Shown piece by piece: positions 43,359-51,453 of a stretch of DNA of 53,894 nucleotides. Every line of letters starts with the position of its first letter. Position 1 is the stretch's first letter. Origin of the DNA: Leptolinea sp. UBA5203 (GTDB taxonomy: Bacteria; Chloroflexota; Anaerolineae; Anaerolineales; Anaerolineaceae). The position numbers and the translations under genes are program-made. The stretch is taken from assembly GCA_002412765.1 (NCBI GenBank), contig DHVR01000027.1, positions 62,525-116,418 of the forward strand. The letters run 5' to 3'. A model generated the notes under the pieces. The model saw only the letters and a list, made by a program, of their open reading frames with translations. It did not search any database and was not told where the DNA came from.

Positions 43359-44246
43359 ATGCAAAGTAAAAGAGAAACGGTTTTAGCCATTGCACTGATT
43401 TCTCCCTCCATCCTGGCGATTTTGATTTTTGTCTATGGTTTTATCGGATGGACCGCGCGAGTCTCCTTAAGTAAATGGAAAGGCTTGCTCCCGGATTATA
43501 CCTGGGCGGGTTTTGATAACTATGCTGGATTGTTTAACGATGCCAGGTTTAATATTGATATCCGCAATACGGTCATCTTCACCTTAATCTTTGTGATTGG
43601 CAGTTTGATCATTGGGCTGGGACTGGCCATTTTATTAGATCAGAATATCAAGGGGGAAGGGATTTTTCGAAGTCTGTTCCTCTTCCCAATGGCCATCTCC
43701 TTTATTGTCACCGGTGTGGTCTGGCGATGGTTGATGAACCCGGCCATGGGCTCCCGCATGAGCGGCCTGAACCTGCTCTTCGATAATTTAGGTCTGGATT
43801 TTCTGATCAACCAATGGCATACCACCCCCCAGTGGGGTATCGCTTTCATTGCTCTGCCGGCTATCTGGCAGATGTCCGGATATACCATGGCCTTGTATTT
43901 GGGAGGGCTGCGCTCCATCCCCACCCAACTGCGTGAAGCCGCCCAGGTGGATGGCGCCAATGAAATCCAAATCTATCGCTATATTATCTTGCCCATTCTG
44001 AGGCCGATTACCCTGAGCGCTATGATCATTCTGGGTCACATCTCCTTGAAAGTCTTTGATCTGATTTTAGCTGTAGCCGGGAAACAATTACCCCTGGATG
44101 TACCCGCCATCTATATGTGGCAATCCACCTTTGATGGATATTTCTTTGGCAGAGGTGCCGCCATTGGTATCTTGCTCTTAATCAGTGTGGCCGTGTTGAT
44201 CATTCCATACCTGATGTATACACTGAAAACAGAGGAGAAACTATGA
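43359..44246 (+). CDS. Sugar ABC transporter permease, MalF/UgpA type
   Basis: This is a 295-residue inner-membrane permease with six predicted helices, the first at about residues 10-31. The EAA coupling loop is REAAQVDGANEIQIYRYIILP near residue 190. Downstream, IYMWQSTFDGYFFGRGAAIG resembles glucose-transporter permeases. The start has GGAAGAAGGA upstream. The stop overlaps the next gene's start as ATGA. It works with the following permease and the duplicated binding protein to import glucose or mannose. The ATPase is missing from the locus, as is common where one MsiK/MalK-type ATPase serves several importers. Confidence 0.93.
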   Translation: MQSKRETVLAIALISPSILAILIFVYGFIGWTARVSLSKWKGLLPDYTWAGFDNYAGLFNDARFNIDIRNTVIFTLIFVIGSLIIGLGLAILLDQNIKGEGIFRSLFLFPMAISFIVTGVVWRWLMNPAMGSRMSGLNLLFDNLGLDFLINQWHTTPQWGIAFIALPAIWQMSGYTMALYLGGLRSIPTQLREAAQVDGANEIQIYRYIILPILRPITLSAMIILGHISLKVFDLILAVAGKQLPLDVPAIYMWQSTFDGYFFGRGAAIGILLLISVAVLIIPYLMYTLKTEEKL

Positions 44247-45064
44247 AAAAGCTGCGTGCAACCCGCTGGTATATTTATATCCCCCTGATCTTGATGAGCG
44301 CTTTCTACTTGATTCCGCTGTATTTGATGCTGATCACCGGATTCAAGGGTTTTGAAGAAGTCAACCTGAAAACCATGTGGGCCTTGCCTCACGGGATTCA
44401 ATTGGATAATTTCATCGAGGCCTATCAGAAACTGGCCCCCTATATGTGGAACAGCCTGAACATGGTCTTCCCGGCTGCTATTATTTCCTCTATTTTGGGT
44501 TCCATTAATGGTTACGTCCTCGCTAAGTGGAAATTCAAAGGCGCGGATATCATCTTCCCGATCATTCTCTTTGGCATGTTCATCCCCTATCAAAGTATCC
44601 TGATTCCCCTGGTGGAGTTTATGAAAAGCGCCAACATTTACGGCGGACTGCCCGGCCTGGTGCTGACACACGTCATCTACGGCATTCCCATCACCACCCT
44701 GACCTTCCGTAACTATTACGCCACCATTCCCAAAGAATTGCTCGAAGCCTCCCGCATCGATGGCTGCGGTCTGCTCACTTCCTACTGGTACATCCTCCTG
44801 CCGATCTCTGCCCCGGCCTTTGTGGTGGTCATCATCTGGCAGTTCACCTCCGCCTGGAACGATTTTCTCTTCGCCGTAGTCCTCACCAGCCCCTCCAATT
44901 GGCCGGTTACCGTGGCTTTGAACAACATGGCAGGCAGCCAGATCATCGCCTGGAACGTGCAGATGGCGGGTTCCTTCCTGGCAGCACTCCCCACCTTGAT
45001 CATTTACGTATTCCTGGGCCGTTACTTCCTGCGCGGCTTAATATCCGGTGCTTTGAAGGGCTAA
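44243..45064 (+). CDS. Sugar ABC transporter permease, MalG/UgpE type
   Basis: This is a 273-residue permease with six predicted helices. The coupling loop is LLEASRIDGCGLLTSYWYIL near residue 170, and WQFTSAWNDFLFAVVLTSPS near residue 205 is typical of glucose-type MalG relatives. Its ATG overlaps the previous stop by four bases, so the two permeases are translationally coupled and made in equal amounts. A strong terminator 32 bp later ends the operon. The duplicated binding domain upstream is the only unusual part of the system. Confidence 0.93.
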   Translation: MKKLRATRWYIYIPLILMSAFYLIPLYLMLITGFKGFEEVNLKTMWALPHGIQLDNFIEAYQKLAPYMWNSLNMVFPAAIISSILGSINGYVLAKWKFKGADIIFPIILFGMFIPYQSILIPLVEFMKSANIYGGLPGLVLTHVIYGIPITTLTFRNYYATIPKELLEASRIDGCGLLTSYWYILLPISAPAFVVVIIWQFTSAWNDFLFAVVLTSPSNWPVTVALNNMAGSQIIAWNVQMAGSFLAALPTLIIYVFLGRYFLRGLISGALKG

Positions 45065-45095
45065 CTCTCTCCTTTTCTACTCGATTCTCCTCTTT

Positions 45096-45131
45096 CAAAA
45101 ACAATTCAAGGTGCGCCTTGAATTGTTTTTG
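45096..45131 (+). terminator. Terminator of the glucose-type ABC operon
   Basis: A perfect 16-bp stem (CAAAAACAATTCAAGG and complement) with loop TGCG ends in a T-run. It should work in both directions. Confidence 0.88.
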
Positions 45132-45160
45132 TTAATTACGAATGTTGGGGGTTGGAAGTT

Positions 45161-45385
45161 GTAGGTCGGGATGAGGAGCGGACGGTTTGTTGATGAAAAA
45201 CCATTCTGCAGCTCCGAATCCCGACATATCTGTCAGGATTTATCCTTTGATTTTGACCCACAACATTTCTGCCAACCTACGAAAGAAAATCCCCAAATCA
45301 AAGGCAGTACCTTGTTGAGAATGTCGAGGTTCGGAGTAGGAGGTTTCTATACAAAATTTGTTTACAACTCCTCTACCTGACCAAC
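45161..45385. repeat. Full-length double-palindrome repeat (copy 2)
   Basis: It starts GTAGGTCGGGATGAGGAGCGG and ends CTCCTCTACCTGACCAAC. It is 225 bp, like the copies at 36465 and 45761; the right terminal repeat is worn. It borders the orphan immunity-like gene at 45443. Confidence 0.82.
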
Positions 45386-45442
45386 AGCACACAACTGATC
45401 GAACTTTTTAACATCTGTTGTATTAACTTGAAACTTACTTTG

Positions 45443-45709
45443 TTATCTCCAAAAAAAAGGTTTGCCTTTGTATACATTGCTTTTAACCTGTTCAAATGCA
45501 ATCAATATTTCACCCCCGGACCATATTTCTTTTCGGCATTTTACAATTGTCCCTGGTAAATATTCCCATTCTTCATCGAGGGTATCATAATCATCTGGCA
45601 TAATTACTATATATTTATCTTCTGATAAATGCACACCTTGAGTCATCTTTGCGGCTATTGTTCCTTCATTTATAAGGGGTATCCATATTTCACAGAAATC
45701 TACTGCCAT
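45443..45709 (-). CDS. Small acidic protein, probable orphan immunity gene
   Basis: This is an 88-residue protein with IWIPLINEGTIAAKMTQGVH, PDDYDTLDEEWEYLPGTIV and CRKEIWSGGEILIA. It resembles a widespread family of ~90-residue acidic proteins beginning with a W-x-PL-x-EGT motif, recalled from memory. The start at 45709 has AGGTGAT, which overlaps a TAG stop that closes a short frame (KPTNIEYILK) cut off by the repeat at 45761. This is the toxin-stop/immunity-start arrangement of the main array, so it is probably an immunity gene whose toxin was deleted. It lies between two full repeats. Confidence 0.6.
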   Translation of the reverse strand: MAVDFCEIWIPLINEGTIAAKMTQGVHLSEDKYIVIMPDDYDTLDEEWEYLPGTIVKCRKEIWSGGEILIAFEQVKSNVYKGKPFFWR

Positions 45710-45760
45710 ATCATCACCTATTTCAGAATATATTCTATGTTTGTCGGTTTTCCAACATTC

Positions 45761-45985
45761 GTAGGTCGGGATGAGGAGCGGATGGAATGTTGATGAAAAC
45801 CATTTTGTAGCTCCGTATCCCGACTTAGCTGGCAGGAGTTAACCTTTGATTTGAAGCTACGCCATTTATGCCGACCTGTATATGAAGATCCCCGAATCGA
45901 AGGCACCACCTTCTTGAGAATGTCGGGGTTCGGAGTGGGGGGTATTCCAAACAAAGCCTTCTTGCAACTCCTCAACCCGACCTAC
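45761..45985. repeat. Full-length double-palindrome repeat (copy 3)
   Basis: It runs from GTAGGTCGGGATGAGGAG to CTCCTCAACCCGACCTAC, 225 bp, with intact terminal repeats. It truncates the toxin remnant upstream of the 45443 gene and lies 32 bp from the end of the immunity pseudogene at 46018. Confidence 0.85.
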
Positions 45986-46017
45986 GGCTATTGATCTATC
46001 ACAAAATAGTTTACAGC

Positions 46018-46200
46018 TTAATATATTTTGGAAATAATATAAATAATATTGGAAATTCCAATAAGTGCTCCAATAAAATATCTTATTCCTTATCCCTTTT
46101 GAGATGGTTTGGAAATGTATAAATATTTATATGACATATATAAAGCGAAAATTGTCGGACAAGCATTAATGGTTACGATGTACAGAACAAATTTATCCAT
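46018..46200 (-). pseudogene. Decayed copy of the two-helix immunity peptide gene
   Basis: This stretch has the same length as the gene at 26422-26604 and matches it along all 60 codons (MDKFVLYIVTI, FALYMSYKY, RYFIGALIGISNIIYIISKI). Codon 37 is TAA where the intact gene has AAA, so the product is cut in the hydrophilic loop. Upstream, 46212-46245 still encodes SPLPIILEP and a stop, matching the C-terminus of RHS tip E (SPLPIISEP), with nothing of the toxin before it. It is therefore the remnant of a former module of the E type. Confidence 0.85.
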
Positions 46201-46253
46201 TTTTACTACCTAAGGTTCCAAAATTATTGGTAGTGGTGAAAGCAGTCATATTT

Positions 46254-46310
46254 CCAGATGAGGAGCGGACGGGGTGTTCATGAGTAATCCTTCTCAAGCA
46301 CCGAATTCCG
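46254..46310. repeat. Partial double-palindrome repeat (left half)
   Basis: AGATGAGGAGCGGACGG and a worn internal partner (GCACCGAATTCCGAT) mark a left half. It lies where the toxin part of the decayed module ends. Confidence 0.6.
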
Positions 46311-46326
46311 ATAGTTATGACATGAT

Positions 46327-46527
46327 TTAATTTCTTAATAGATATTCGGAGAGTATTTCAATTGCATTATATACGCAACCAATAGCTGATAATAGAAATA
46401 TTATTGCTATAAACCATCTAGGTGGTTTTTTTTTGAATAAATTTTCATAGGCTATAAATAATCCCAAAAAAGTAAACCCAACAAGAATAGCAATAAAAAT
46501 TAAATCGATTCGAAAATTAAGGCCCAT
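46327..46527 (-). CDS. Small two-helix membrane protein, possible orphan immunity peptide
   Basis: This 66-residue protein has two hydrophobic helices (about 8-27 and 40-60) around a basic loop (NLFKKKPPRWF). The ATG at 46527 is preceded by GGAGAATAA. Just upstream, 46535-46562 reads KPIILAP, similar to the C-terminal tail of RHS tip E, so it again looks like an immunity gene left after toxin loss. It is not homologous in detail to the 26422 peptide beyond its topology. The function is inferred only from context and topology. Confidence 0.5.
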   Translation of the reverse strand: MGLNFRIDLIFIAILVGFTFLGLFIAYENLFKKKPPRWFIAIIFLLSAIGCVYNAIEILSEYLLRN

Positions 46528-46667
46528 TTATTCTCCATAATGGTGCTAAAATTATTGGTTTTGTATGTGTAGGGCAGTGGTAAGTGCCCTTAGGGTACGG
46601 TAGACCCTGCCGAATGTAGGCTTGGAAGCTGCATAATGATTGAAATTCCATCCTGAGCCAAAAGCGG

Positions 46668-46818
46668 CGGGACGTGTGCCATCCTGGGTAAAAAAATCCC
46701 GCCCTACCGTTTCTACAGAAAATCCCCGAATCAAAGGCACCACCTTGTTGAGAATGTCGGGGTTCGGAATGGTTGTTTTTGATACCAAGTTTCCATACAA
46801 CTCCGCAACCCGACCAGA
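46668..46818. repeat. Other dispersed repeat followed by right half of the double-palindrome repeat
   Basis: 46668-46710 has GCGGGACGTGTGCC and AAATCCCGCCCTACCG, an intergenic inverted repeat. 46720-46818 matches the right half of the 225-bp element (CCCCGAATCAAAGGC, GAATGTCGGGGTTCGG, CAACTCCGCAACCCGACC). Confidence 0.65.
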
Positions 46819-46835
46819 TTAATCAATTATCCAAT

Positions 46836-47327
46836 CTATTTGAATTCTTCATTCGGCAACAAAGTATAGGTGTAATACGCCCCAACTAATTCGCCATCAG
46901 GTGAATTTATGTTTCCACTTATAAACACAAAAATATCAATCGGTTCCTTGAGTTCAAGGACCTTGGGAACTACAGACACAATAATTCCGCTGGGCCATAC
47001 ATCAGATGGAGGCAATTGTTGATTGCCTTCAGGATAATAAAAATTGTTTTGAATGTTTTCCCATTCAGAATTCTTATAACTAAATATTTCTATTCCATAT
47101 CCTTTTGAGAATATTACATCTGAAGATGTAGTGTTCTTAATTTTTATTATAAAAGGTTCATCATTTTTCATAGAATTTTCCATCACAGGCAAATTCTCTA
47201 ATGAAATAGCCGTATTCATCTCTCCATACGGAACTTTCACATCTTCCGGAAAAACGAGCTGATCCTGCGCAGGGGTACAGGCTGCGAGGGAAGCTATAAT
47301 CAGAAATGGTAACCATCGTTTTAACAT
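46836..47327 (-). CDS. Small lipoprotein of unknown function
   Basis: This is a 163-residue lipoprotein. The start at 47327 is preferred over a longer frame from 47411, because it gives a normal signal peptide (LKRWLPFLIIASLAAC) and GGAG at 6-bp spacing. The mature part looks beta-rich and immunoglobulin-like (EPFIIKIKNTTSSDVIFSKG, PIDIFVFISGNINSPDG). It is the first minus-strand gene behind the promoter block duplicated from upstream of the RHS array. It may be an envelope immunity protein or an unrelated surface lipoprotein. Confidence 0.6.
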   Translation of the reverse strand: MLKRWLPFLIIASLAACTPAQDQLVFPEDVKVPYGEMNTAISLENLPVMENSMKNDEPFIIKIKNTTSSDVIFSKGYGIEIFSYKNSEWENIQNNFYYPEGNQQLPPSDVWPSGIIVSVVPKVLELKEPIDIFVFISGNINSPDGELVGAYYTYTLLPNEEFK

Positions 47328-47447
47328 TGCTTGCTCCAAAAGTCTATTTGGTTCGGACAACCCCTCGATCCACCTTGCCGGCATTTCCTGTCTTTTCATT
47401 GGTTCACCCATTGAACCTCTCTATACTCTCTCCCCGACAATAGGAAT

Positions 47448-47476
47448 ACTATACAGAATTAATCCGCAAATGTCCA
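47448..47476 (-). promoter_or_regulatory. Candidate promoter of the lipoprotein gene
   Basis: Leftward TGGACA and TATAGT are 17 bp apart, about 120 bp before the lipoprotein start. The sequence duplicates the block at 36827-36855. Confidence 0.5.
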
Positions 47477-47525
47477 GTTCCATTAACGATATGACTTTCA
47501 TCCACGCCGCCCCTGACAATGGGAA

Positions 47526-47560
47526 TTGACTTTAACTTATTATGTTATTATAATGAGTTA
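47526..47560 (+). promoter_or_regulatory. Sigma70-type promoter with overlapping operator of the GntR regulator
   Basis: TTGACT (47526-47531) and TATAAT (47549-47554) have exactly 17-bp spacing. The inverted repeat TAACTTATTAT/ATAATGAGTTA (11-bp arms, one mismatch, 6-bp spacer; 47533-47560) covers the spacer and the -10. This fits autorepression by the GntR protein encoded 20 bp downstream, and effector-relieved control of the sugar operon. Confidence 0.75.
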
Positions 47561-47580
47561 ATCCCCTTGGAGAATCGCTC

Positions 47581-48306
47581 ATGAGCCCGAACAGAGATTT
47601 TTCGCCCCTCTATCACAAAATCAAACAACATCTATTGGATCAAATCATCTCCGGCACCCTCAAGGCGGGGGATATGCTGCCCTCAGAGACGCAACTGCTG
47701 ACGCAGTACAACGCCAGCCGCATCACCATCCGTCGGGCGCTGAAGGAATTGATCCAGCAGGGCATTCTCTACACCATCCAGGGCAAGGGCACCTTTGTGG
47801 CCCACGCCCCCATCCGCCAGATCTCAGGGTTTCACAGTTTCAGCGATGACATCCGCGCCAAAGGGCTGCGCGCCAGTTCACAGGTTTTGTTATTCAACCA
47901 GATTCCGGCGGATCACGAAATTGCCGCTCGTCTGCATATTAATCACGGGGATTCCGTCTATCAGGTGCAGCGCGTGCGCTTTGCCAATGACCAGCCCGTC
48001 GCCTTTGAGACGGCCTACCTGCCAGCCACCCTCTACCCCAACCTGGAACAGTTTGACCTGCGCAATTCACTTTATGAAATCTTCCGCACTCATTACCATA
48101 TCTTCCCTGCCTGGGCGGATGCGGAAATTCAGGCCACCACCACCTCACCGGAAATTGCACAAACGTTAAAAATGCAGACTGGTGAGCCCGTTTTAGAAGC
48201 TCACCGACTGACCTATACCGAATCTTTTGAACTCGTGGAATATGTGGTTTCCATCTATTGCGGGAACCGCTTTACCTTCTTTACAGGACGTCAATCCATT
48301 TTATAA
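47581..48306 (+). CDS. GntR-family regulator, HutC/UTRA subfamily
   Basis: This is a 241-residue repressor. The winged HTH occupies residues 5-75 (HKIKQHLLDQIISGTLKAGD, LPSETQLLTQYNASRITIRR), and a UTRA effector domain fills 90-238 (QVQRVRFANDQPVAFETAYL). This subfamily includes NagR/DasR, which bind phosphorylated amino sugars. GGAG 9 bp before the ATG is the ribosome site. The next gene starts 35 bp after its stop, so it probably leads the operon for uptake and use of an amino sugar. The operator over its own promoter supports autoregulation. Confidence 0.9.
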   Translation: MSPNRDFSPLYHKIKQHLLDQIISGTLKAGDMLPSETQLLTQYNASRITIRRALKELIQQGILYTIQGKGTFVAHAPIRQISGFHSFSDDIRAKGLRASSQVLLFNQIPADHEIAARLHINHGDSVYQVQRVRFANDQPVAFETAYLPATLYPNLEQFDLRNSLYEIFRTHYHIFPAWADAEIQATTTSPEIAQTLKMQTGEPVLEAHRLTYTESFELVEYVVSIYCGNRFTFFTGRQSIL

Positions 48307-48340
48307 ATTTGCAACTCATTTTGTACAAAAGGAGAAAAAG

Positions 48341-49636
48341 ATGTCAAAATTCTACCGCTTCACCCTGATGTTAGTGGTCCTCATGCTGGTCATGGGCGTC
48401 ACTGGCTGTGCACCCAAGGCGGAAACAACGGGTCCGCAGGTCGTTAAGGTTCTCGCCATGCAGCAAGCAGGGCCAACCCCCGAAGAAATGAATGCGATCG
48501 TGGCAAAATTCAATGAAGCCAATCCTGATACCAAAGTGGAAATTGAGTACGTTTCTTATGATGCCCTGCATGATAAGATTTCCACCGCCATGGCCACCAC
48601 TCCCCCCGCCTATGATGTAGTGCTGGTGGACGATATCTGGTACGCCGAATTTGTAAAGAATGGCTATCTCTGGGATATCAGCGATAAACTGGATGCCAAG
48701 ACCAAAGAATCCGTTTTCGCCGCTGCCTGGGACATCACTACCGTGGCTGGAAAAGCCTACGGCATGCCCTGGATGCTGGATGAAAAGTATTTCTACTACA
48801 ATGAAAAAATCCTTTCCGATGCAGGCATCACCACTCCCCCCACCACCTGGGAAGAGATGATGGCACAATCCCAAATCATCAAAGACAAAGGTCTAGTTGA
48901 ATATCCCATGGTTTGGTCCTGGGGACAGGCTGAGACTGTGATCTGCGATTTCGTGACCCTCTTATACGGCAACGGCGGCAGCTTCATGGATGATGCCGGA
49001 AAACCCTCCTTCAATAATGAAGCCGGTGTAGAGACCCTGCAGTGGATGGTCGATTCCATTGATGCCGGTTTGGTCAACCCTGCCTCCATCTCTTACGTGG
49101 AAGAAGATGTCCGCAATACCTTCTCCCAGGGTAAAGCTGCCTTCGCCATCAACTGGCTGTACATGTATGATCTGGCTGCTCTGAACCCCGAAGAATCCCA
49201 GGTGGTCGGCCAGGTAAAAATGAGCCTGATCCCTGTCTTCGAAGGCAATGCCCAACCAAGCTCCAGCATCAACGGTTCCATGGGCTTCTCTGTAATTGAG
49301 AAATCCCCCGTTCGCGAAGCAGCCTGGAAATATGTCCAATTTTTAACCAGCGAAGAAATTCAGAACGAATACTCAGCCCACCTTATCCCTGTTTACAGCA
49401 CCAGCTATGAAGGCGCTGCATTGGATACGTTGTTGGCCCTGAATCCTTCAACCCCCATCACCGTCCCCATGTTCAAAGAACAGTTCCCGTTCTCCCATGT
49501 TCGCCCCAAAGTACCTTACTACTCCGAAGGCTCGAAAGCCTTGCAATTGGCCATCCAGGAAGCTTTGACCAAAATCAAGACTCCCCAGAAAGCATTGGAT
49601 GATGCTGCTGCCAAATGGCTTGAATTAGGTAAATAA
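48341..49636 (+). CDS. Sugar ABC transporter substrate-binding lipoprotein
   Basis: This is a 431-residue family 1 binding protein. The ATG at 48341 behind AAAAGGAG is used; the longer frame overlaps the GntR gene and lacks a signal. The lipobox VTGC (Cys about residue 22) follows a clear hydrophobic core. The mature part has EVDIEYVSYD-like beginnings (KVEIEYVSYDALHDKI), GMPWMLDEKYFYYNEKIL and GKAAFAINWLYMYDLA, as in oligosaccharide-binding proteins. Its gene is followed by a 10-bp hairpin that may raise its level over the permeases. Given the kinase and isomerase downstream, the ligand is likely an amino sugar such as N-acetylglucosamine or an oligomer. This is an inference. Confidence 0.9.
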   Translation: MSKFYRFTLMLVVLMLVMGVTGCAPKAETTGPQVVKVLAMQQAGPTPEEMNAIVAKFNEANPDTKVEIEYVSYDALHDKISTAMATTPPAYDVVLVDDIWYAEFVKNGYLWDISDKLDAKTKESVFAAAWDITTVAGKAYGMPWMLDEKYFYYNEKILSDAGITTPPTTWEEMMAQSQIIKDKGLVEYPMVWSWGQAETVICDFVTLLYGNGGSFMDDAGKPSFNNEAGVETLQWMVDSIDAGLVNPASISYVEEDVRNTFSQGKAAFAINWLYMYDLAALNPEESQVVGQVKMSLIPVFEGNAQPSSSINGSMGFSVIEKSPVREAAWKYVQFLTSEEIQNEYSAHLIPVYSTSYEGAALDTLLALNPSTPITVPMFKEQFPFSHVRPKVPYYSEGSKALQLAIQEALTKIKTPQKALDDAAAKWLELGK

Positions 49637-49649
49637 TTCATCACTTATA

Positions 49650-49675
49650 GGGTTGGGCATGAAAGTGCCCAACCC
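49650..49675 (+). terminator. Hairpin between binding protein and permease genes
   Basis: A perfect 10-bp stem GGGTTGGGCA with a 6-nt loop and no T-run lies 14 bp after the binding-protein stop. The glucose-type operon has a hairpin in the same position. Confidence 0.65.
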
Positions 49676-49696
49676 CATCCGAATGGATAAGTTCAA

Positions 49697-50596
49697 ATGC
49701 GAAAACCCATAACCCTTCTACAACAAGAAGCACGTGATGGATTCTTGATGCTCCTTCCGGCTATTTGTATTATTATCGTCATCTCATTATTGCCTGTCTT
49801 ATTTACCTTTGTTCTTAGTTTTACCGATACTCCCCTCTTCAACCCCACCCCGCAAAATTTTGTCGGGCTAAAAAACTATATTGACTTTCTCAAGAGTGCA
49901 GATTTTTGGGCTTCCATCTGGCGCACGATGTATTTCACCCTAGTCTCGGTTGGATTGGAACTGCTGCTCGGTCTGGGCATCGCACTCCTCATCCACGCCA
50001 AACCCTGGGGCTGGAAGTTCCTGCGCGCCAGTTTGATTATCCCCTGGGCTGTCCCGACCATCGTCAACGGCGCTATTTGGCGCTGGATTTACAACGCAGA
50101 TTACGGCGCATTAAATGCCTTGCTTTACTCCCTGGGAATTATTGATCATTATCAAGCCTGGCTTACCAGACCTTTCACCACCATGAATCTGGTCATTCTG
50201 GCCGATATCTGGCACAGTGTGCCTTTCATTGCCCTGATATTACAGGCGGCTTTGACCACCATCCCCAACGTGATCGAAGAAGCCGCCCGAGTGGATGGCG
50301 CCTCGGCCTGGCAGCGTTTCATTTACATCCGCCTGCCCCTGCTGCGCCCCGCCATTTTGATCGCCCTGGTGGTCCGCACCGTGGAAGCATTCCGTGTCTT
50401 TGATATCATCTACGTCATCTCACAGGGCGGCCCCGCTTTCGGTACCGTCACCATCTCCTACCTCACCTATTTGGAATCCTTCACCTACGGGCATCTGGGT
50501 TCCGGTTCGGCTTTATCCTTCCTCATCTCAGCTATCACAATCGTTATGGCCATCATCTATATCCGTATCCTGTATCGACCAGAGGCAGCCCGATGA
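49697..50596 (+). CDS. Sugar ABC transporter permease, MalF/UgpA type
   Basis: This is a 299-residue permease with six predicted helices, the first at about residues 17-40. The coupling loop EEAARVDGASAWQRFIYIRL near residue 195 and the DIWHSVPFIALILQAALTTI stretch are typical. The ribosome site is weak. The stop overlaps the next start as ATGA. With the next gene it forms the channel of the amino-sugar importer; no ATPase gene is present. The helices are well conserved and the length is normal. Confidence 0.92.
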   Translation: MRKPITLLQQEARDGFLMLLPAICIIIVISLLPVLFTFVLSFTDTPLFNPTPQNFVGLKNYIDFLKSADFWASIWRTMYFTLVSVGLELLLGLGIALLIHAKPWGWKFLRASLIIPWAVPTIVNGAIWRWIYNADYGALNALLYSLGIIDHYQAWLTRPFTTMNLVILADIWHSVPFIALILQAALTTIPNVIEEAARVDGASAWQRFIYIRLPLLRPAILIALVVRTVEAFRVFDIIYVISQGGPAFGTVTISYLTYLESFTYGHLGSGSALSFLISAITIVMAIIYIRILYRPEAAR

Positions 50597-51453
50597 AACT
50601 ACCTAAAAATATCTTCCGAAATAGTTGGCTGATGCTGGTCATGATCCTGGTTTTGTTGTTTATCTATGCGCCCCTCACCTGGTTGTTGTCCTCTTCAGTC
50701 TCAACCCGGGCGGATCTATTGGCCATGCCTCCGCGCTTTTTCCCGGCCCATATCACCCTGAAGAACTACACAGATATTCTTTTCCCCGGTGCAGGGGTTT
50801 CGGATGTGGCCCGCATCTTTAAAGTCACCCTGATGAACTCCTTCGTTATCGCCCTCTGCACCACGGCGATTTGTCTGGTGATCGCTTCCCTGGCAGCCTA
50901 CGCCCTGGCTCGTCTGCGCATGAAGCACAAAGATAAGTTTATCGCCGGCATTCTCAGCGTGCGCATGATCCCGGAAATCTCCCTGGTGATCCCCCTGTTC
51001 ATCGCCGCCGCCAGAATGGGTTGGCTGGATAAACCCATCGTGCTGATCATCACCTATCTCAGTTTTTCCCTGCCCTATGCCGTCTGGATGTTGACCACTT
51101 TCTTTGCCACCATTCCAGTGGAATTGGAAGACGCGGCCCTCATCGACGGTTCCTCCAGATTGAACACCCTGATCCGCATCATCCTGCCCCTGGCTTCTCC
51201 CGGCATCATCTCCACGGCCCTGTTTATCTTCCTACTAGCCTGGGACGAATTCTTCTTCGCCCTGATCTTCACCAGCACCGTGGCCGCCAAAACCGTCCCG
51301 GTGGCAATTGCCGAATTCACCGGGCGCTACGCCGTGGATATCACCGGCATGATGGCCGGCGGTGTACTGGCAGCCCTGCCTCCCGTCATTCTGGCTCTGG
51401 TCTTCCAGCGCTACATCGTCAGCGGCCTCTCCGCAGGAGCCGTAAAGGGATGA
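50593..51453 (+). CDS. Sugar ABC transporter permease, MalG/UgpE type
   Basis: This is a 286-residue permease with a first helix at about 14-33 and the coupling loop ELEDAALIDGSSRLNTLIRI near residue 180. LAWDEFFFALIFTSTVAAKT lies near residue 215. It overlaps both neighbours by four bases (ATGA), making the permease pair and the kinase a chain of coupled genes. It partners the preceding permease. Confidence 0.92.
   Translation: MKLPKNIFRNSWLMLVMILVLLFIYAPLTWLLSSSVSTRADLLAMPPRFFPAHITLKNYTDILFPGAGVSDVARIFKVTLMNSFVIALCTTAICLVIASLAAYALARLRMKHKDKFIAGILSVRMIPEISLVIPLFIAAARMGWLDKPIVLIITYLSFSLPYAVWMLTTFFATIPVELEDAALIDGSSRLNTLIRIILPLASPGIISTALFIFLLAWDEFFFALIFTSTVAAKTVPVAIAEFTGRYAVDITGMMAGGVLAALPPVILALVFQRYIVSGLSAGAVKG

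Noticed and set aside
45718..45975. 85-codon minus-strand open frame
   Set aside because: Most of it is the 225-bp palindromic repeat read through. Only its last ~10 codons look like a toxin remnant.
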